Origin: BPIH01 sp042408535
Lineage (GTDB): Bacteria > Chloroflexota > Limnocylindria > Limnocylindrales > CSP1-4
Assembly: GCA_042408535.1 (NCBI GenBank)
Contig: JBHORA010000027.1
Coordinates: forward strand, 17,164 to 81,163
Direction: 5' to 3'
Length of the DNA stretch: 64,000 nucleotides
A program made the position numbers and the translations under genes. The notes beneath the pieces are model-generated. The model did no database searches and was not told where the DNA came from. It saw only the letters and a program-made list of their open reading frames with translations. This document shows positions 36,651-45,317 of this stretch, piece by piece. Position 1 is the stretch's first letter, and the number at the start of each line of letters is the position of its first letter.

Positions 36651-37235
36651 ATGATGTTCCACCACGGCCCGCCGTGGGCATCCTGGCGCCACGTTCTCCG
36701 GGCTGCCTTCGGCCCCATCGGCGCGAGCGGGCCCGCCGTCAAGCGGGGGATCATTCGGGGCGCTGTTCTCCGGTCCCTCCTCGACGGGCCGAAACACGGC
36801 TACCAGATCATCCAGGACCTCGAAGCTCGGAGCGGCGGCTTCTGGCGACCGAGCGCCGGCTCCATCTACCCGACCCTCCAGCAGCTCGAGGACGAGGGTC
36901 TCGTCCGGAGCGAGGAGCGAGCTGGCCGGCGGACGTATGGTCTCACCGACGAGGGACGGGCGGCGGCCGAAGCCGTCGGGACGACCCACGCAGAACGGTT
37001 CTTCACGCCCTGGGGCGGTCGGGACGCCAAGGGTCTCCGGGTCCTCGCCGCCCAGCTCGTGGCCGCTGCCGTCCAGGTCGAGCGGGTCGGGTCGGCCGAG
37101 GCGCGCTCGCGGGCGGAGGCCGTCCTTCGCGATGCCCGCCGTCAGCTCTACCGACTCCTCGCCGAGGACGACGCCGCCGATCGGACGACGGACGGGGAGC
37201 CACGCCCGGGCGCTTCCGGAGGAGGCGAGGAATGA
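36651..37235 (+). CDS. PadR-family transcriptional regulator
   Basis: 194 aa (ATGATG start; GAAGGAG upstream). Winged helix: KRGIIRGAVLRSLLDGPKHGYQIIQDLEARSGGFWRPSAGSIYPTLQQLEDEGLVRSEERAGRRTYGLTDEGRAAA (~30-105). The C-terminal helix (ARSRAEAVLRDARRQLYRLL) is for dimerisation. PadR proteins next to ABC exporters usually derepress them on binding a toxic ligand. The stop overlaps the ATPase start (ATGA). Confidence 0.92.
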   Translation: MMFHHGPPWASWRHVLRAAFGPIGASGPAVKRGIIRGAVLRSLLDGPKHGYQIIQDLEARSGGFWRPSAGSIYPTLQQLEDEGLVRSEERAGRRTYGLTDEGRAAAEAVGTTHAERFFTPWGGRDAKGLRVLAAQLVAAAVQVERVGSAEARSRAEAVLRDARRQLYRLLAEDDAADRTTDGEPRPGASGGGEE

Positions 37236-38263
37236 GCGCCGCACCCGGCCTCGGCGCGGCACCGCGGAGCGCGCCGACCGCGATGGACCCTGTCATCGAG
37301 GCCGTCGGTCTCAGCCGCCGCTTCGGGCAGCTCGAAGCCGTCCGCGGCGTCGACCTCGAGGTCCGACGAGGTGAGATCTTCGGCTTCCTCGGCCCGAACG
37401 GAGCTGGCAAGACGACGACGATCAATATGCTCTGCACGCTCCTTCGGCCGACGACCGGTCGGGCGACGGTGGCCGGCTTCGACGTCGACCGGTCGCCCGA
37501 CGAGGTTCGGGCCCGGATCGGGCTCGTCTTCCAGGATCCGTCCCTCGACCAACAGCTCACCGCCCGCGAGAACCTCTTCTTCCACGCCGTCATCTACGGC
37601 GTCCCGGGCCGCGAGCGCGGCGAACGGATCCGGCGAGCGCTCGAGTTGGTCGAGCTAGCCGACCGGGCCGACGACATCGTGGCGACCTTCTCGGGCGGAA
37701 TGCGGCGCCGGCTCGAGATCGCTCGGGGGATGCTCCACGCGCCGGAAGTCCTCTTCCTCGACGAGCCGACGATCGGTCTCGATCCCCAGACGCGGCGCCA
37801 CGTCTGGAGCTACCTCCGCCTCCTCCGGGACGAGGAGGGCGTCACCCTCTTCATGACGACCCACTATATGGACGAAGCAGAGGAGTGCGACCGGATCGCC
37901 ATCATCGACGGTGGGCGGATCGTTGCCCTCGGCACCCCGGCTGAGCTGAAGTCCCTCGTCGGCGGCGACGTCGTCGAGCTCCGAACCGAGGACGACGCCG
38001 CTGCGACGGCGCAGCTTCGGGACCGCTTCGGCCTCGAGGCGAGGGCCGATGGCGGCTCGCTCAGGGTCGAGGTCCCCGATGGGGCGGCGGTCATCCCGAG
38101 GCTCGTCCGGGAGCTCACGGTGCCTGTCGTCTCGATCGCCGCCCACCGGCCGAGCCTCGACGACGTCTTCTTGAAGCTGACCGGTCATGCCATCCGCGAC
38201 GAGGCACCGGGAGCCACCGACCGGATGCGGATGATGCATCGAGCCTGGGGAGGACGCCGATGA
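37232..38263 (+). CDS. DrrA-like ABC exporter ATP-binding protein
   Basis: 343 aa. Walker A GPNGAGKTT (~49-57), signature FSGGMRRRLEIARGM, Walker B VLFLDEPTIGLDPQTR, switch His TTHYMDEAEECDR: the daunorubicin-resistance/DrrA pattern. The C-terminal ~100 residues are the DrrA regulatory domain. Start ATG 37232 overlaps padR; the permease start overlaps its stop by 4 nt. Drug or lipid export is inferred from family and PadR control. Confidence 0.9.
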   Translation: MSAAPGLGAAPRSAPTAMDPVIEAVGLSRRFGQLEAVRGVDLEVRRGEIFGFLGPNGAGKTTTINMLCTLLRPTTGRATVAGFDVDRSPDEVRARIGLVFQDPSLDQQLTARENLFFHAVIYGVPGRERGERIRRALELVELADRADDIVATFSGGMRRRLEIARGMLHAPEVLFLDEPTIGLDPQTRRHVWSYLRLLRDEEGVTLFMTTHYMDEAEECDRIAIIDGGRIVALGTPAELKSLVGGDVVELRTEDDAAATAQLRDRFGLEARADGGSLRVEVPDGAAVIPRLVRELTVPVVSIAAHRPSLDDVFLKLTGHAIRDEAPGATDRMRMMHRAWGGRR

Positions 38264-39162
38264 GGACCGACGAGGCGCTCCTCTCGGCACGGCCGGCGAT
38301 CCGCCGCTCGACCTCCCGGCGGGCGGCTGCCTTCGCCCGGGGCGTGGCGGTCGTCTGGTACCGAGACCTCCTCCGCTTCTGGCGCGACCGGGCCCGGATC
38401 GTCGGCTCCCTCGCCCAGCCGCTCCTCTTCCTCGTTGTCTTCGGGGCCGGCCTCGGGTCGTCCATCGGCGGTGCCTTCGTCCCGGGCGGGGGGAGCATTC
38501 CGGGTCAGAAGACCACGGCGATCGGCTACACCGAGTTCGTCTACCCGGGCGTCGTCGGGATGGCCGTCCTCTTCAGCGCCGTCTTCGGGGCGATGTCGAT
38601 TGTCTGGGACCGGGAGTTCGGCTTCCTCAAGGAGATCCTCGTCGCCCCCGTCGATCGCTCGGCCGTCGCCGTCGGCAAGACCCTCGGCGGAGCGACCCAG
38701 GCGATGCTCCAGGGCCTCCTGCTCCTCGTCCTCGCCCCCCTCGTCGGCGTCGAGCTCGGCCCGGGGACGGTCATCGCCCTCGTCGGCGTCCTCTTCGTCC
38801 TCGCCTTTGCGCTCTCGGCGATGGGAGTCGCCATCGCGTCACGGATGACGACGATGCAGGGCTTCCAGATCGTCATGAACTTCCTGCTCATGCCGATGTT
38901 CTTCCTGTCGGGCTCCCTCTTCCCGTTGCGGGGGGTGCCGGACTGGATGGCGGCACTCAGTCGGATCGATCCGGTCACCTACGGGATGGATCCGCTCCGA
39001 CGAATCGCCCTCGGCGAGTCGCTTCCCGGCCCCTTCGTCGAACAGCTTGGGGTGACCCTCTTCGATCGGGTCCTGCCGGTCGGACTCGAGCTCGCGATTC
39101 TCGTCATCTTCGGCCTCCTCATGCTCGGCGTCGGCGCGGCGAGCTTCCGCCGGCGGGAGTGA
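38260..39162 (+). CDS. DrrB-like ABC-2 permease
   Basis: 300 aa, six TM segments. FWRDRARIVGSLAQPLLFLVVFGAGLGSS, YTEFVYPGVVGMAVLFSAVFGAMSIVWDREFGFLKEILVAPVDRSAVAVGKTLGGATQAMLQG and FQIVMNFLLMPMFFLSGSLFPLRGVPDWM are the ABC-2/DrrB signatures. It completes the PadR-controlled exporter. Confidence 0.9.
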   Translation: MRTDEALLSARPAIRRSTSRRAAAFARGVAVVWYRDLLRFWRDRARIVGSLAQPLLFLVVFGAGLGSSIGGAFVPGGGSIPGQKTTAIGYTEFVYPGVVGMAVLFSAVFGAMSIVWDREFGFLKEILVAPVDRSAVAVGKTLGGATQAMLQGLLLLVLAPLVGVELGPGTVIALVGVLFVLAFALSAMGVAIASRMTTMQGFQIVMNFLLMPMFFLSGSLFPLRGVPDWMAALSRIDPVTYGMDPLRRIALGESLPGPFVEQLGVTLFDRVLPVGLELAILVIFGLLMLGVGAASFRRRE

Positions 39163-39189
39163 CCTGGACGCTCGCCTCCCCGTCCGAGG

Positions 39190-39654
39190 TCAGCCCTCGA
39201 CGACGATCGTTGCGGTCGGCATCCTCGGGTGGATCCGGCAGTGGTAGCGGTACGTCCCGGGGGCTGTGAAGACGAGCGTTGCCGCACCACCGCCACCGGA
39301 GATCGTCCCGGTGTCGCAGGTGCCATCGAGCATCGTCGCGGTGTGGGGAACGCCGTCCTCGTCCTGGAAGGTGACGGCGTCGCCCACCTTGATCGTCACC
39401 GACGTCGGCGCGAAGGCGAAGTTCTTGATCGTCACCGTCGCGGCAGCCGTGCCGGTCCCGGTCGAGCAGGCGAGGGCGGCTGACGCCGCCGGCGACGGTT
39501 CGCTCGAGGCGGGCGAGGGACTGCCGGCCGGGCTCGAAGGGGCCGGCGAAGGGCTGGGGCTCGTCGCGGGGCTCGGGCTCGTCGCGCCCCCGCACCCGGC
39601 GACGACGAGGGCGGCGGCGAGGACGAGGGTGGGGACCTGGCGAACGATCGACAC
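39190..39654 (-). CDS. Plastocyanin-like cupredoxin lipoprotein
   Basis: 154 aa from GTG 39654, six nt after AGGAGG. Lipobox VAGC at residues ~19-22, then a Ser/Pro repeat linker and the cupredoxin domain: VTIKNFAFAPTSVTIKVGDAVTFQDEDGVPHTATM ... YRYHCRIHPRMPTATIVV. Type-1 copper ligands are His (PHTAT), Cys and His (CRIH) and Met (PRM). It is anchored outside the membrane as an electron carrier. Monocistronic; a second cupredoxin gene is cut by the right edge. Confidence 0.88.
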   Translation of the reverse strand: MSIVRQVPTLVLAAALVVAGCGGATSPSPATSPSPSPAPSSPAGSPSPASSEPSPAASAALACSTGTGTAAATVTIKNFAFAPTSVTIKVGDAVTFQDEDGVPHTATMLDGTCDTGTISGGGGAATLVFTAPGTYRYHCRIHPRMPTATIVVEG

Positions 39655-39807
39655 GGATCTTCCTCCTGACAGAGACGTACGGTCGAGGGCGACCCCTCTG
39701 CGATTGGTACGCCACGGGCGCTGGGGTCGGTTTCGGCACGACGGCCCGATCCTCATCGCTCCGCCCAGCCCTGATGTCTCGCCGGCCCGGCGCCACCCGA
39801 AACCGGC

Positions 39808-39813
39808 TACCAT
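39808..39813 (+). promoter_or_regulatory. Leaderless-type -10 box
   Basis: TACCAT with 7 nt before the GTG at 39821. It overlaps an ATG (39812), which argues that the GTG is the real start. Confidence 0.5.
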
Positions 39814-39820
39814 GGCCGCC

Positions 39821-40261
39821 GTGATCGACCGCGCGACCGTCACCCTCCGCCCGGCGACGACCGACGACGCCGAGCGCATCGCCAGCCTTCTCACCGAGGA
39901 GGGCTATCCGGCCGGCACGAGCGACATCCTCGCTCGCCTCGAGCGCTTCGCCGGTGACCGGGGAACGGTCATGGTGGCCGACCTCGACGGCGAGCCACTC
40001 GGCTTCGTCGCCGTGGCCCGGCTGCCGCGCTTCGAGCACGGAGACTGGATTGCCCGCATCGTCGCCCTCGTCGTCGAAGCCGGGGTTCGCGAGCGGGGCC
40101 TCGGGCACCTCCTCATGGAGGCGGCCGAGACCTGGGCGGCCGAGCGCGACTGCGCCTTCGTCGAGGTGACCGCCGGCCATCACCGCCCGGAGGCTCGCCA
40201 CCTCTACGAGTCCCTCGGCTACGACCCGACGGCGACGGTCTACTTCCGGAAGCGGCTCTGA
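39821..40261 (+). CDS. GNAT-family N-acetyltransferase
   Basis: 146 aa from GTG 39821 (or 149 aa from ATG 39812). VTLRPATTDDAERIASLLTEEGYPAG, GFVAVARLPRF, ARIVALVVEAGVRERGLGHLLMEAAETWAAERDCAFVEVTAGHHRPEARHLYESLGYDPTATVYFRKRL: motif A with the acetyl-CoA loop V(R)xRGLGxxL and motif B. Acceptor unknown. Its stop overlaps the probable start of the DUF4032 gene. Confidence 0.85.
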   Translation: MIDRATVTLRPATTDDAERIASLLTEEGYPAGTSDILARLERFAGDRGTVMVADLDGEPLGFVAVARLPRFEHGDWIARIVALVVEAGVRERGLGHLLMEAAETWAAERDCAFVEVTAGHHRPEARHLYESLGYDPTATVYFRKRL

Positions 40262-41595
40262 CGAGGGAGGAGTCGGGCGGAGCCACCGCCCGATCGGGCT
40301 TCCCCCGCCTCCGCCTCCGGTCGCCGACGCCGAGCCTCCTCGAGCTGCCCTGGGAGCTCCCCCTCGCTGCCTGGCCGGCGGACCGGCTCACCTTCCGGGC
40401 CCTGCCCGTTGGGCCGTCGCGGCACCTCGTCCGCTTCCTCGTCGTCGACGGCGCGCTCCTCGCCCTGAAGGAGGAGCCCCTCCTCGTCGCCCGCCGCGAG
40501 TTCGAGGTCCTCCGCCACCTCGAGGACCGCGAGCTCCCCGGGGTCGGGCCCGTCGGACTCGCCGAGGCGCCGGAGCGGGACGTGGCGGTCCTCGTCACCC
40601 GCTACCTCGCCCACTCCCTCCAGTACCGGCGCCTCCTGGCTCGCTTCCCGCCCGGCCCGAACCCCTACCGGGACCGGCTCCTCGATGCCATGGCCAGCCT
40701 CCTCGTCGACCTCCACCGGGCTGGCGTCTGGTGGGGCGACTGCTCGCTCAGCAACACCCTCTTCCGCCGCGACGGCGACAAGGTCCAGGCCTACCTCGTC
40801 GATGCCGAGACGAGCGAGGTCCATCCCAGCCTGTCCGACGGGCAGCGGCAGGCGGATCTCGAGGTCCTCGTCGAGAATGTCGCCTTCGGGCTCGCCGACC
40901 TCGCCGTTCAGCAGGGCCGCCCGGACCTCATGGACGAAGCCGTCGCTGCCGCCGAGGCCGTCCGGGACCGGTACGAGCAGCTGTGGGCCGAGATCCACGC
41001 CGTGGAGGAGCTCTCGCCCGGCGACCGGCACGCGATCGCGTCGCGCATCCGTCGCCTGAACGAGCTCGGCTTCGCGGTGGAGGAGGTCGCCCTCGAGCCC
41101 GGACCGAGCGGGCGCCTCCGCCTCCGGGTCGCCGTGGCGACGCGCCGCTTCCACGCCCGGGAGCTCGAGCGCCTGACTGGCCTCCGGGTCCTCGAGGGCC
41201 AGGCCCGGCTCCTTGTGAACGACGTGCGGGAATACCGAACCTGGCTCGAGCTCGCCGAGGGGCGCCAACTCACGGACGGCGAGGGCGCCGAGCGATGGCT
41301 CCGGGACGTCCTCACGCCAACCCTCGCCCGGCTCGCTCCGGCCATCGGACCGAACCGGGATCCGATTCAGGCCTATTGCGACGTCCTCGAGACGAAGTGG
41401 CTCCTCTCCGAGGCCGCCGGCCACGACGTCGGTCTCGACCGCGCCATCGAAACGTACCTGGCCATGGGAGCGCCGGCCCCCGAATCAGCCGAGGGTCCGG
41501 TCGTCGACCTCGACATCGACTGGTCGGCGGCCTTCGACGAGCCGGCGAGCGTCGAGGTCCGCCTCGGTGGCGGAGCCGACCCGGACGCAGGCTGA
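40258..41595 (+). CDS. DUF4032 protein with kinase-like lipopolysaccharide-kinase motif; unusual start
   Basis: Up to 445 aa. The family-typical N-terminus SLLELPWELPLAAWPADRLTFRALPVGPSRHLVRFLVVDGALLALKEEP lies upstream of the first ATG/GTG/TTG (GTG 40582). No standard start codon precedes it in frame; the earliest reasonable one is CTG 40258, overlapping the GNAT stop as CTGA. The centre has a kinase-like loop, LLVDLHRAGVWWGDCSLSNTLFRR ... YLVDAETSEVHP, with catalytic-type Asp/Asn; the C-terminus is the DUF4032 domain. The role is unknown. Either CTG initiation or a sequence error near the start. Confidence 0.7.
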   Translation: MTREESGGATARSGFPRLRLRSPTPSLLELPWELPLAAWPADRLTFRALPVGPSRHLVRFLVVDGALLALKEEPLLVARREFEVLRHLEDRELPGVGPVGLAEAPERDVAVLVTRYLAHSLQYRRLLARFPPGPNPYRDRLLDAMASLLVDLHRAGVWWGDCSLSNTLFRRDGDKVQAYLVDAETSEVHPSLSDGQRQADLEVLVENVAFGLADLAVQQGRPDLMDEAVAAAEAVRDRYEQLWAEIHAVEELSPGDRHAIASRIRRLNELGFAVEEVALEPGPSGRLRLRVAVATRRFHARELERLTGLRVLEGQARLLVNDVREYRTWLELAEGRQLTDGEGAERWLRDVLTPTLARLAPAIGPNRDPIQAYCDVLETKWLLSEAAGHDVGLDRAIETYLAMGAPAPESAEGPVVDLDIDWSAAFDEPASVEVRLGGGADPDAG

Positions 41596-41658
41596 CCGCC
41601 GCCGGCACGGAATTGGTACCAGCGGTCTCGCGCTTCGATGGCAGAACCGGGGCGATCC

Positions 41659-41664
41659 TATAAT
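41659..41664 (+). promoter_or_regulatory. Leaderless-type -10 box (perfect TATAAT)
   Basis: TATAAT with 7 nt before the ATG at 41672; an earlier in-frame ATG at 41663 lies inside the box and cannot be on the transcript. Confidence 0.7.
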
Positions 41665-41671
41665 GGCATCG

Positions 41672-42640
41672 ATGAGGACTCCAGGGGTTCACGCCGCGGC
41701 TGACGGCCAGGGTGACACGGGCCGCGACGCGGTCGTTAGCGTCGAGAGAGTACGGAAGCGGTACGGCTCGGTCGTCGCCGTCGACGGGGTCAGCTTCGAG
41801 GTCGCCCGAGGCGAGATCTTCGGCCTCCTCGGCCCGAACGGGGCGGGCAAGACGACGACCGTCGAGATGCTCGAGGGTCTCCGCTCCCCCGATGAGGGCT
41901 CCCTCCGGGTCCTCGGGGTCGATGTCGCTGCCGAACCCGAGGCGATCAAGCCCCGCATCGGCGTCTCCCTCCAGACGGCGGCCCTCTACCCGAAGCTGAC
42001 GGTCGACGAGCTCCTCCGCCTCTTCGCCAGCTTCTACCCGCGACACGTCCCCCTCGACGAGCTCGTCGAGGCCCTCGGTCTCGCCGAGCGCCGTCGCGCT
42101 CTCACGCAGCAACTTTCCGGCGGCCAGCGGCAGCGGCTCGCCGTTGCCCTTGCCCTCGTCAACGACCCGGAACTCGTCTTTCTCGACGAGCCGACGACTG
42201 GTCTCGACCCCGCCGCCCGGCGGGTCCTGTGGGGGATCATCGAGGGGCTCCGGGAGCGGGGCCGGACGGTTCTTCTGACGACCCACTACATGGAGGAGGC
42301 CGAGGTGATCTGCGACCGGGTCGCCATCATGGATCACGGCCGGATTCTCGAGATCGGGACGGTGAAGGAGCTCGTTGGGCGGCGTTTTCAGGAACGGGTC
42401 GTTCACTTCGATGCCGTCAGCGGGCTTGACGGAGCGGCCCTCGCCGGGCTGCCCGGAGTCGTCCGGGTCGGCCACGACGACGGCGAGGTCCTTCTCTACA
42501 CTCGCGACGTGCCGGGCACCATCGGGGGCCTCCTCGCCAGGGCCGAGGAACGGGGTCTCGAGATCGAGGATCTCGGCATCCGGCGAGCGAGCCTCGAAGA
42601 CGTCTTCCTCGCCCTGACCGGGCGCACCCTCCGTGACTAG
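41672..42640 (+). CDS. ABC-2 exporter ATP-binding protein
   Basis: 322 aa. Walker A GPNGAGKTTT (~61-70), signature LSGGQRQRLAVALAL, Walker B LVFLDEPTTGLDPAARR, switch TTHYMEEAEVICDR, then a ~90-aa C-terminal domain. The start at 41672 is set by the perfect TATAAT 7 nt upstream. The permease start is 65 nt after its stop with a strong ribosome-binding site. Substrate unknown. Confidence 0.9.
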   Translation: MRTPGVHAAADGQGDTGRDAVVSVERVRKRYGSVVAVDGVSFEVARGEIFGLLGPNGAGKTTTVEMLEGLRSPDEGSLRVLGVDVAAEPEAIKPRIGVSLQTAALYPKLTVDELLRLFASFYPRHVPLDELVEALGLAERRRALTQQLSGGQRQRLAVALALVNDPELVFLDEPTTGLDPAARRVLWGIIEGLRERGRTVLLTTHYMEEAEVICDRVAIMDHGRILEIGTVKELVGRRFQERVVHFDAVSGLDGAALAGLPGVVRVGHDDGEVLLYTRDVPGTIGGLLARAEERGLEIEDLGIRRASLEDVFLALTGRTLRD

Positions 42641-42704
42641 GGCGAGCGTGGGCGGCCGGAGCGCGTCCGATGCGGATATGCGGAGGGCCGGAGGGGAGGC
42701 ATTG

Positions 42705-43793
42705 ATGCGAGCTGTTCTCGCCTTGACGGTGGCGAACGTCAAGAGCTACACCCGCGATCGGGCAGCCCTTTTCTGGACCCTAGCCTTTCCCCTCGTCTTC
42801 ATCGTCCTCTTCGGGCTCATCTTCTCGGGCTCTCGGTTCGAGGTGGCGGTGGCCTGGGTTGACGAGGACGGGGGGCCGGCCGCCGCGTCGGTTCGGTCGG
42901 CGTTCGTCGAGAACCAGGCCGTCCGCCTGATCGACCTCGACCAGACGACGGCCCTCGAGCGGATGCGGGAGGGCGGCGTCCGGGCGGTCATCGTCGTGCC
43001 CTCGGGCTTCAGCCAGGCCTTCGAGGCCGCCCGTGCCGGGGCGGGCCCGCCCGCCAGCCTTGTCGTCTACACCGACCCGAGCCAGTCCCAGACCTCGGGC
43101 GGTGTCTTCCAGGTCCTCGGTAGCGTCCTCGGCGCCGTCAATCTGGGCGGTCGCCCGCCCCTCGTGATCCCGGAGACGCGAACGCTCCAGACCCAGACGC
43201 TGTCGGCGATCAGCTACTTCGTCCCCAGTGTCCTGGCGATGTCGATCATGCAACTCGGGATCTTCGCCGCGATCCCCCTCGTGGCGGATCGCGAGAAGCT
43301 CATCCTGAAGCGCCTCTCCGCGACGCCTCTTGCCCCCTGGCAGCTTGTCGCCAGCCACGTTCTCATGCGCCTGGGCGTCGCCTTGGTCCAGACGGTCGTC
43401 ATCGTCGGCGTCGGAACCCTTCTCTTCGGGGTCCGGACGACAGGCAACTGGCTGCCGGTCGTGGGGTTCGTCGTCCTCGGGGCGTTGACCTTTCTTGCTC
43501 TTGGATACGTCATCGCCAGCTTCGCTCCGACCGAAGATGCCGCGAACAGCATGACCAGCATCGTCCAGTTCCCGCTCATGTTCCTCTCGGGGATCTTCTT
43601 CGCCATCGACCAGATGCCCGAGGGGCTGCAGATGGTCGCTCGTGTCGTGCCGCTCACCTACCTCGGCGACGCCCTCCGTCAGACGATGGTAGACGGAACA
43701 GCCTTCAGCCCGCTCTGGGTGTGCGCGGGGGTTCTCGCGGCCTGGCTCGTCGGCTGCTTCGCCGTCGCGGCGCGCTTCTTTCGCTGGCAGTAG
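42705..43793 (+). CDS. ABC-2 family permease
   Basis: 362 aa from ATG 42705 (GGAGGGGAGG upstream; a longer frame overlaps the ATPase region and is less likely). TM1 ALFWTLAFPLVFIVLFGLIFSG, a ~150-aa extracytoplasmic domain, then five TMs: SYFVPSVLAMSIMQLGIFAAIPLVADREKLILKRLSATPLAPWQLVASHVLMR, APTEDAANSMTSIVQFPLMFLSGIFFAIDQMPEGLQ. Typical YhhJ/ABC2_membrane_3 architecture. Confidence 0.88.
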   Translation: MRAVLALTVANVKSYTRDRAALFWTLAFPLVFIVLFGLIFSGSRFEVAVAWVDEDGGPAAASVRSAFVENQAVRLIDLDQTTALERMREGGVRAVIVVPSGFSQAFEAARAGAGPPASLVVYTDPSQSQTSGGVFQVLGSVLGAVNLGGRPPLVIPETRTLQTQTLSAISYFVPSVLAMSIMQLGIFAAIPLVADREKLILKRLSATPLAPWQLVASHVLMRLGVALVQTVVIVGVGTLLFGVRTTGNWLPVVGFVVLGALTFLALGYVIASFAPTEDAANSMTSIVQFPLMFLSGIFFAIDQMPEGLQMVARVVPLTYLGDALRQTMVDGTAFSPLWVCAGVLAAWLVGCFAVAARFFRWQ

Positions 43794-43845
43794 CGGGTTC
43801 TTCTGGGCAGGCCCCCCTGGGCAGGTGCGGGGCGTGGTCGCTGCC

Positions 43846-44367
43846 TTACCAGCGTTCCTCGTGGACGACCTCCGCGAGGGGCCGCCGGCCGCCGGGGCGG
43901 GGCGGGGCGGTCAACTGCGCCGGGTCGGCCGGGTAGCCGAAGCTGAGGATGTACTCGCAGTGCTGATCGGCGGGGTAGGCGAGGATCGCCCGAGCGCGAT
44001 CGTGATCGTAGACGGTCGCCGGGCAGCTGCCGACGCCGAGGTCCCAGGCGGCGAGCATCATCTGGGTGGCGGCCCCGCCAAGGTCCCACATGATCGAGAG
44101 CGGCGCTCCAGGTGCCCGCGGGTCGGGGGTGACGAGAGCGACGCCGAGGGCTGCCCCGGCGAGGTGGCCGGCGTACGGTCCGACGGCGGCGAGCTCGCGG
44201 AGGCGGTCGCGGTCGCGGACGACGACGAAGCCCCAGCGCTGGAGGTTCTTCGCGCTGTGGGCCCGCCGCCCGGCCTCGAGGATTCGGCGGAGGTGATCGG
44301 GTTCGAGAGGGCGGTCGGCGAACCGACGGATGGCGCGCTTCGTTCGGATGGCGGTCCAGACGTCCAT
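43846..44367 (-). CDS. Nitroreductase-family FMN protein
   Basis: 173 aa. MDVWTAIRTKRAIRRFADRPLEPDHLRRILEAGRRAHSAKNLQRWGFVVVRD (FMN-phosphate-binding Arg/Arg/Ser region), IMWDLGGAATQMMLAAWDLGVGSCPATVYDHDRARAILAYP, and YILSFGYPADP. These are NAD(P)H-dependent flavin oxidoreductases with broad substrates. GGGAG upstream. Convergent with the ABC permease (52 nt). Confidence 0.88.
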   Translation of the reverse strand: MDVWTAIRTKRAIRRFADRPLEPDHLRRILEAGRRAHSAKNLQRWGFVVVRDRDRLRELAAVGPYAGHLAGAALGVALVTPDPRAPGAPLSIMWDLGGAATQMMLAAWDLGVGSCPATVYDHDRARAILAYPADQHCEYILSFGYPADPAQLTAPPRPGGRRPLAEVVHEERW

Positions 44368-44585
44368 GGTCGACGCTCCCGTTGGAATCGGTAGGGATCG
44401 GCTTGTGGGCCACTGGACACCGTGCCGGCGGTCCCTGGCGGCGATCGCTGTGGATCGTTGGCCCTCGCTGGCGCCCGTCGCTCGGTGCGGCGCCCCGCTC
44501 AGGGTACCCGGTTCGGAGGACGCGGCGAACGCCCGGCCTCGGCCGCCGGCGAGGCGTGGGCGATCGAGCCGCTCGTGGCCCGCGC

Positions 44586-44591
44586 TAGACT
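44586..44591 (+). promoter_or_regulatory. Leaderless-type -10 box
   Basis: TAGACT with 6 nt (CGGAGC) before the GTG at 44598. CGGAG is too close to serve as a Shine-Dalgarno. Confidence 0.6.
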
Positions 44592-44597
44592 CGGAGC

Positions 44598-45317
44598 GTG
44601 AGCCAGCGCGATCCCCACGAAGTCCTCGGCGTGGAGCCCGGTGCCAGCCAGGCGGCGATCAAGGCTGCCTGGCGACGGCTCGCCCGCGAGAATCACCCTG
44701 ACCTCACCGGCGACGACCCGGTTGCGGCCCGGCGGGCCACTCGCCGGATGGCGGAGATCAACGCCGCCTACGAACGCCTTCGGGCCGATCGGGCGGGCCG
44801 GCCCCCGAGTCGGGGAGCGAGGGACGAGGGCGACAGCGCCGCTCGCCGCCGTCCCGCGGGACCACCTCCACCGCCGCCGACCCGGCCGGTCACGGCGCGT
44901 CTCGACACGAGCCGAACCTTCCGACCCCGAAACACGACGATCCCGCCTGGCGGGCCACGACCCGCCGGCCGGCCGGCCTGGGTCCCGCCGATCATGGAAC
45001 GCGGCCGGCCCGAGGAGCTCCGAGCCTCGGCACCAACGGGCCCCCTCGAGCGCGAGGAGCGCCTCGAAGTCCGACCCCGCCAGCCGACCCTGGCCGAGGC
45101 ACTCGCGTACCCGGTGGAGTTCGGCAAGTTCCGTGGCTACACCCTCGGCGAGATCGCCGCCAGGGAGCCGTCGTACATCGACTGGATCGCCCGGGCCATC
45201 GCCCACGACCCGGATCTCGTTGCTGCGGCCCGGGTCGTCGCCGCTGATCTGGACCGACAGGGGATCGCTCGCCGCCGACGGGTCTCGATGCCGCCACCCT
45301 CGGTCGGGGTGCCGTAG
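44598..45317 (+). CDS. DnaJ-domain protein with ExoX-C-like C-terminal module
   Basis: 239 aa (GTG start). The J domain occupies ~1-65: DPHEVLGVEPGASQAAIKAAWRRLARENHPDLTG, with the HPD motif intact. A Pro/Arg-rich linker follows. Residues ~170-215, VEFGKFRGYTLGEIAAREPSYIDWIARAIAHDP, match the small FGKYKGxxxxEIxxxxPxYLxW module found at the C-terminus of exonuclease X-like and other DNA-associated proteins. No Gly/Phe or zinc region, so it is not a general DnaJ. A J-protein that recruits DnaK to a specific client is inferred. Confidence 0.75.
   Translation: MSQRDPHEVLGVEPGASQAAIKAAWRRLARENHPDLTGDDPVAARRATRRMAEINAAYERLRADRAGRPPSRGARDEGDSAARRRPAGPPPPPPTRPVTARLDTSRTFRPRNTTIPPGGPRPAGRPAWVPPIMERGRPEELRASAPTGPLEREERLEVRPRQPTLAEALAYPVEFGKFRGYTLGEIAAREPSYIDWIARAIAHDPDLVAAARVVAADLDRQGIARRRRVSMPPPSVGVP

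Noticed and set aside
39812..39814. ATG 39812 as start of the GNAT gene
   Set aside because: It lies within the TACCAT -10 box; GTG 39821, 7 nt after the box, gives a normal GNAT N-terminus. The ATG remains possible if the box is fortuitous.
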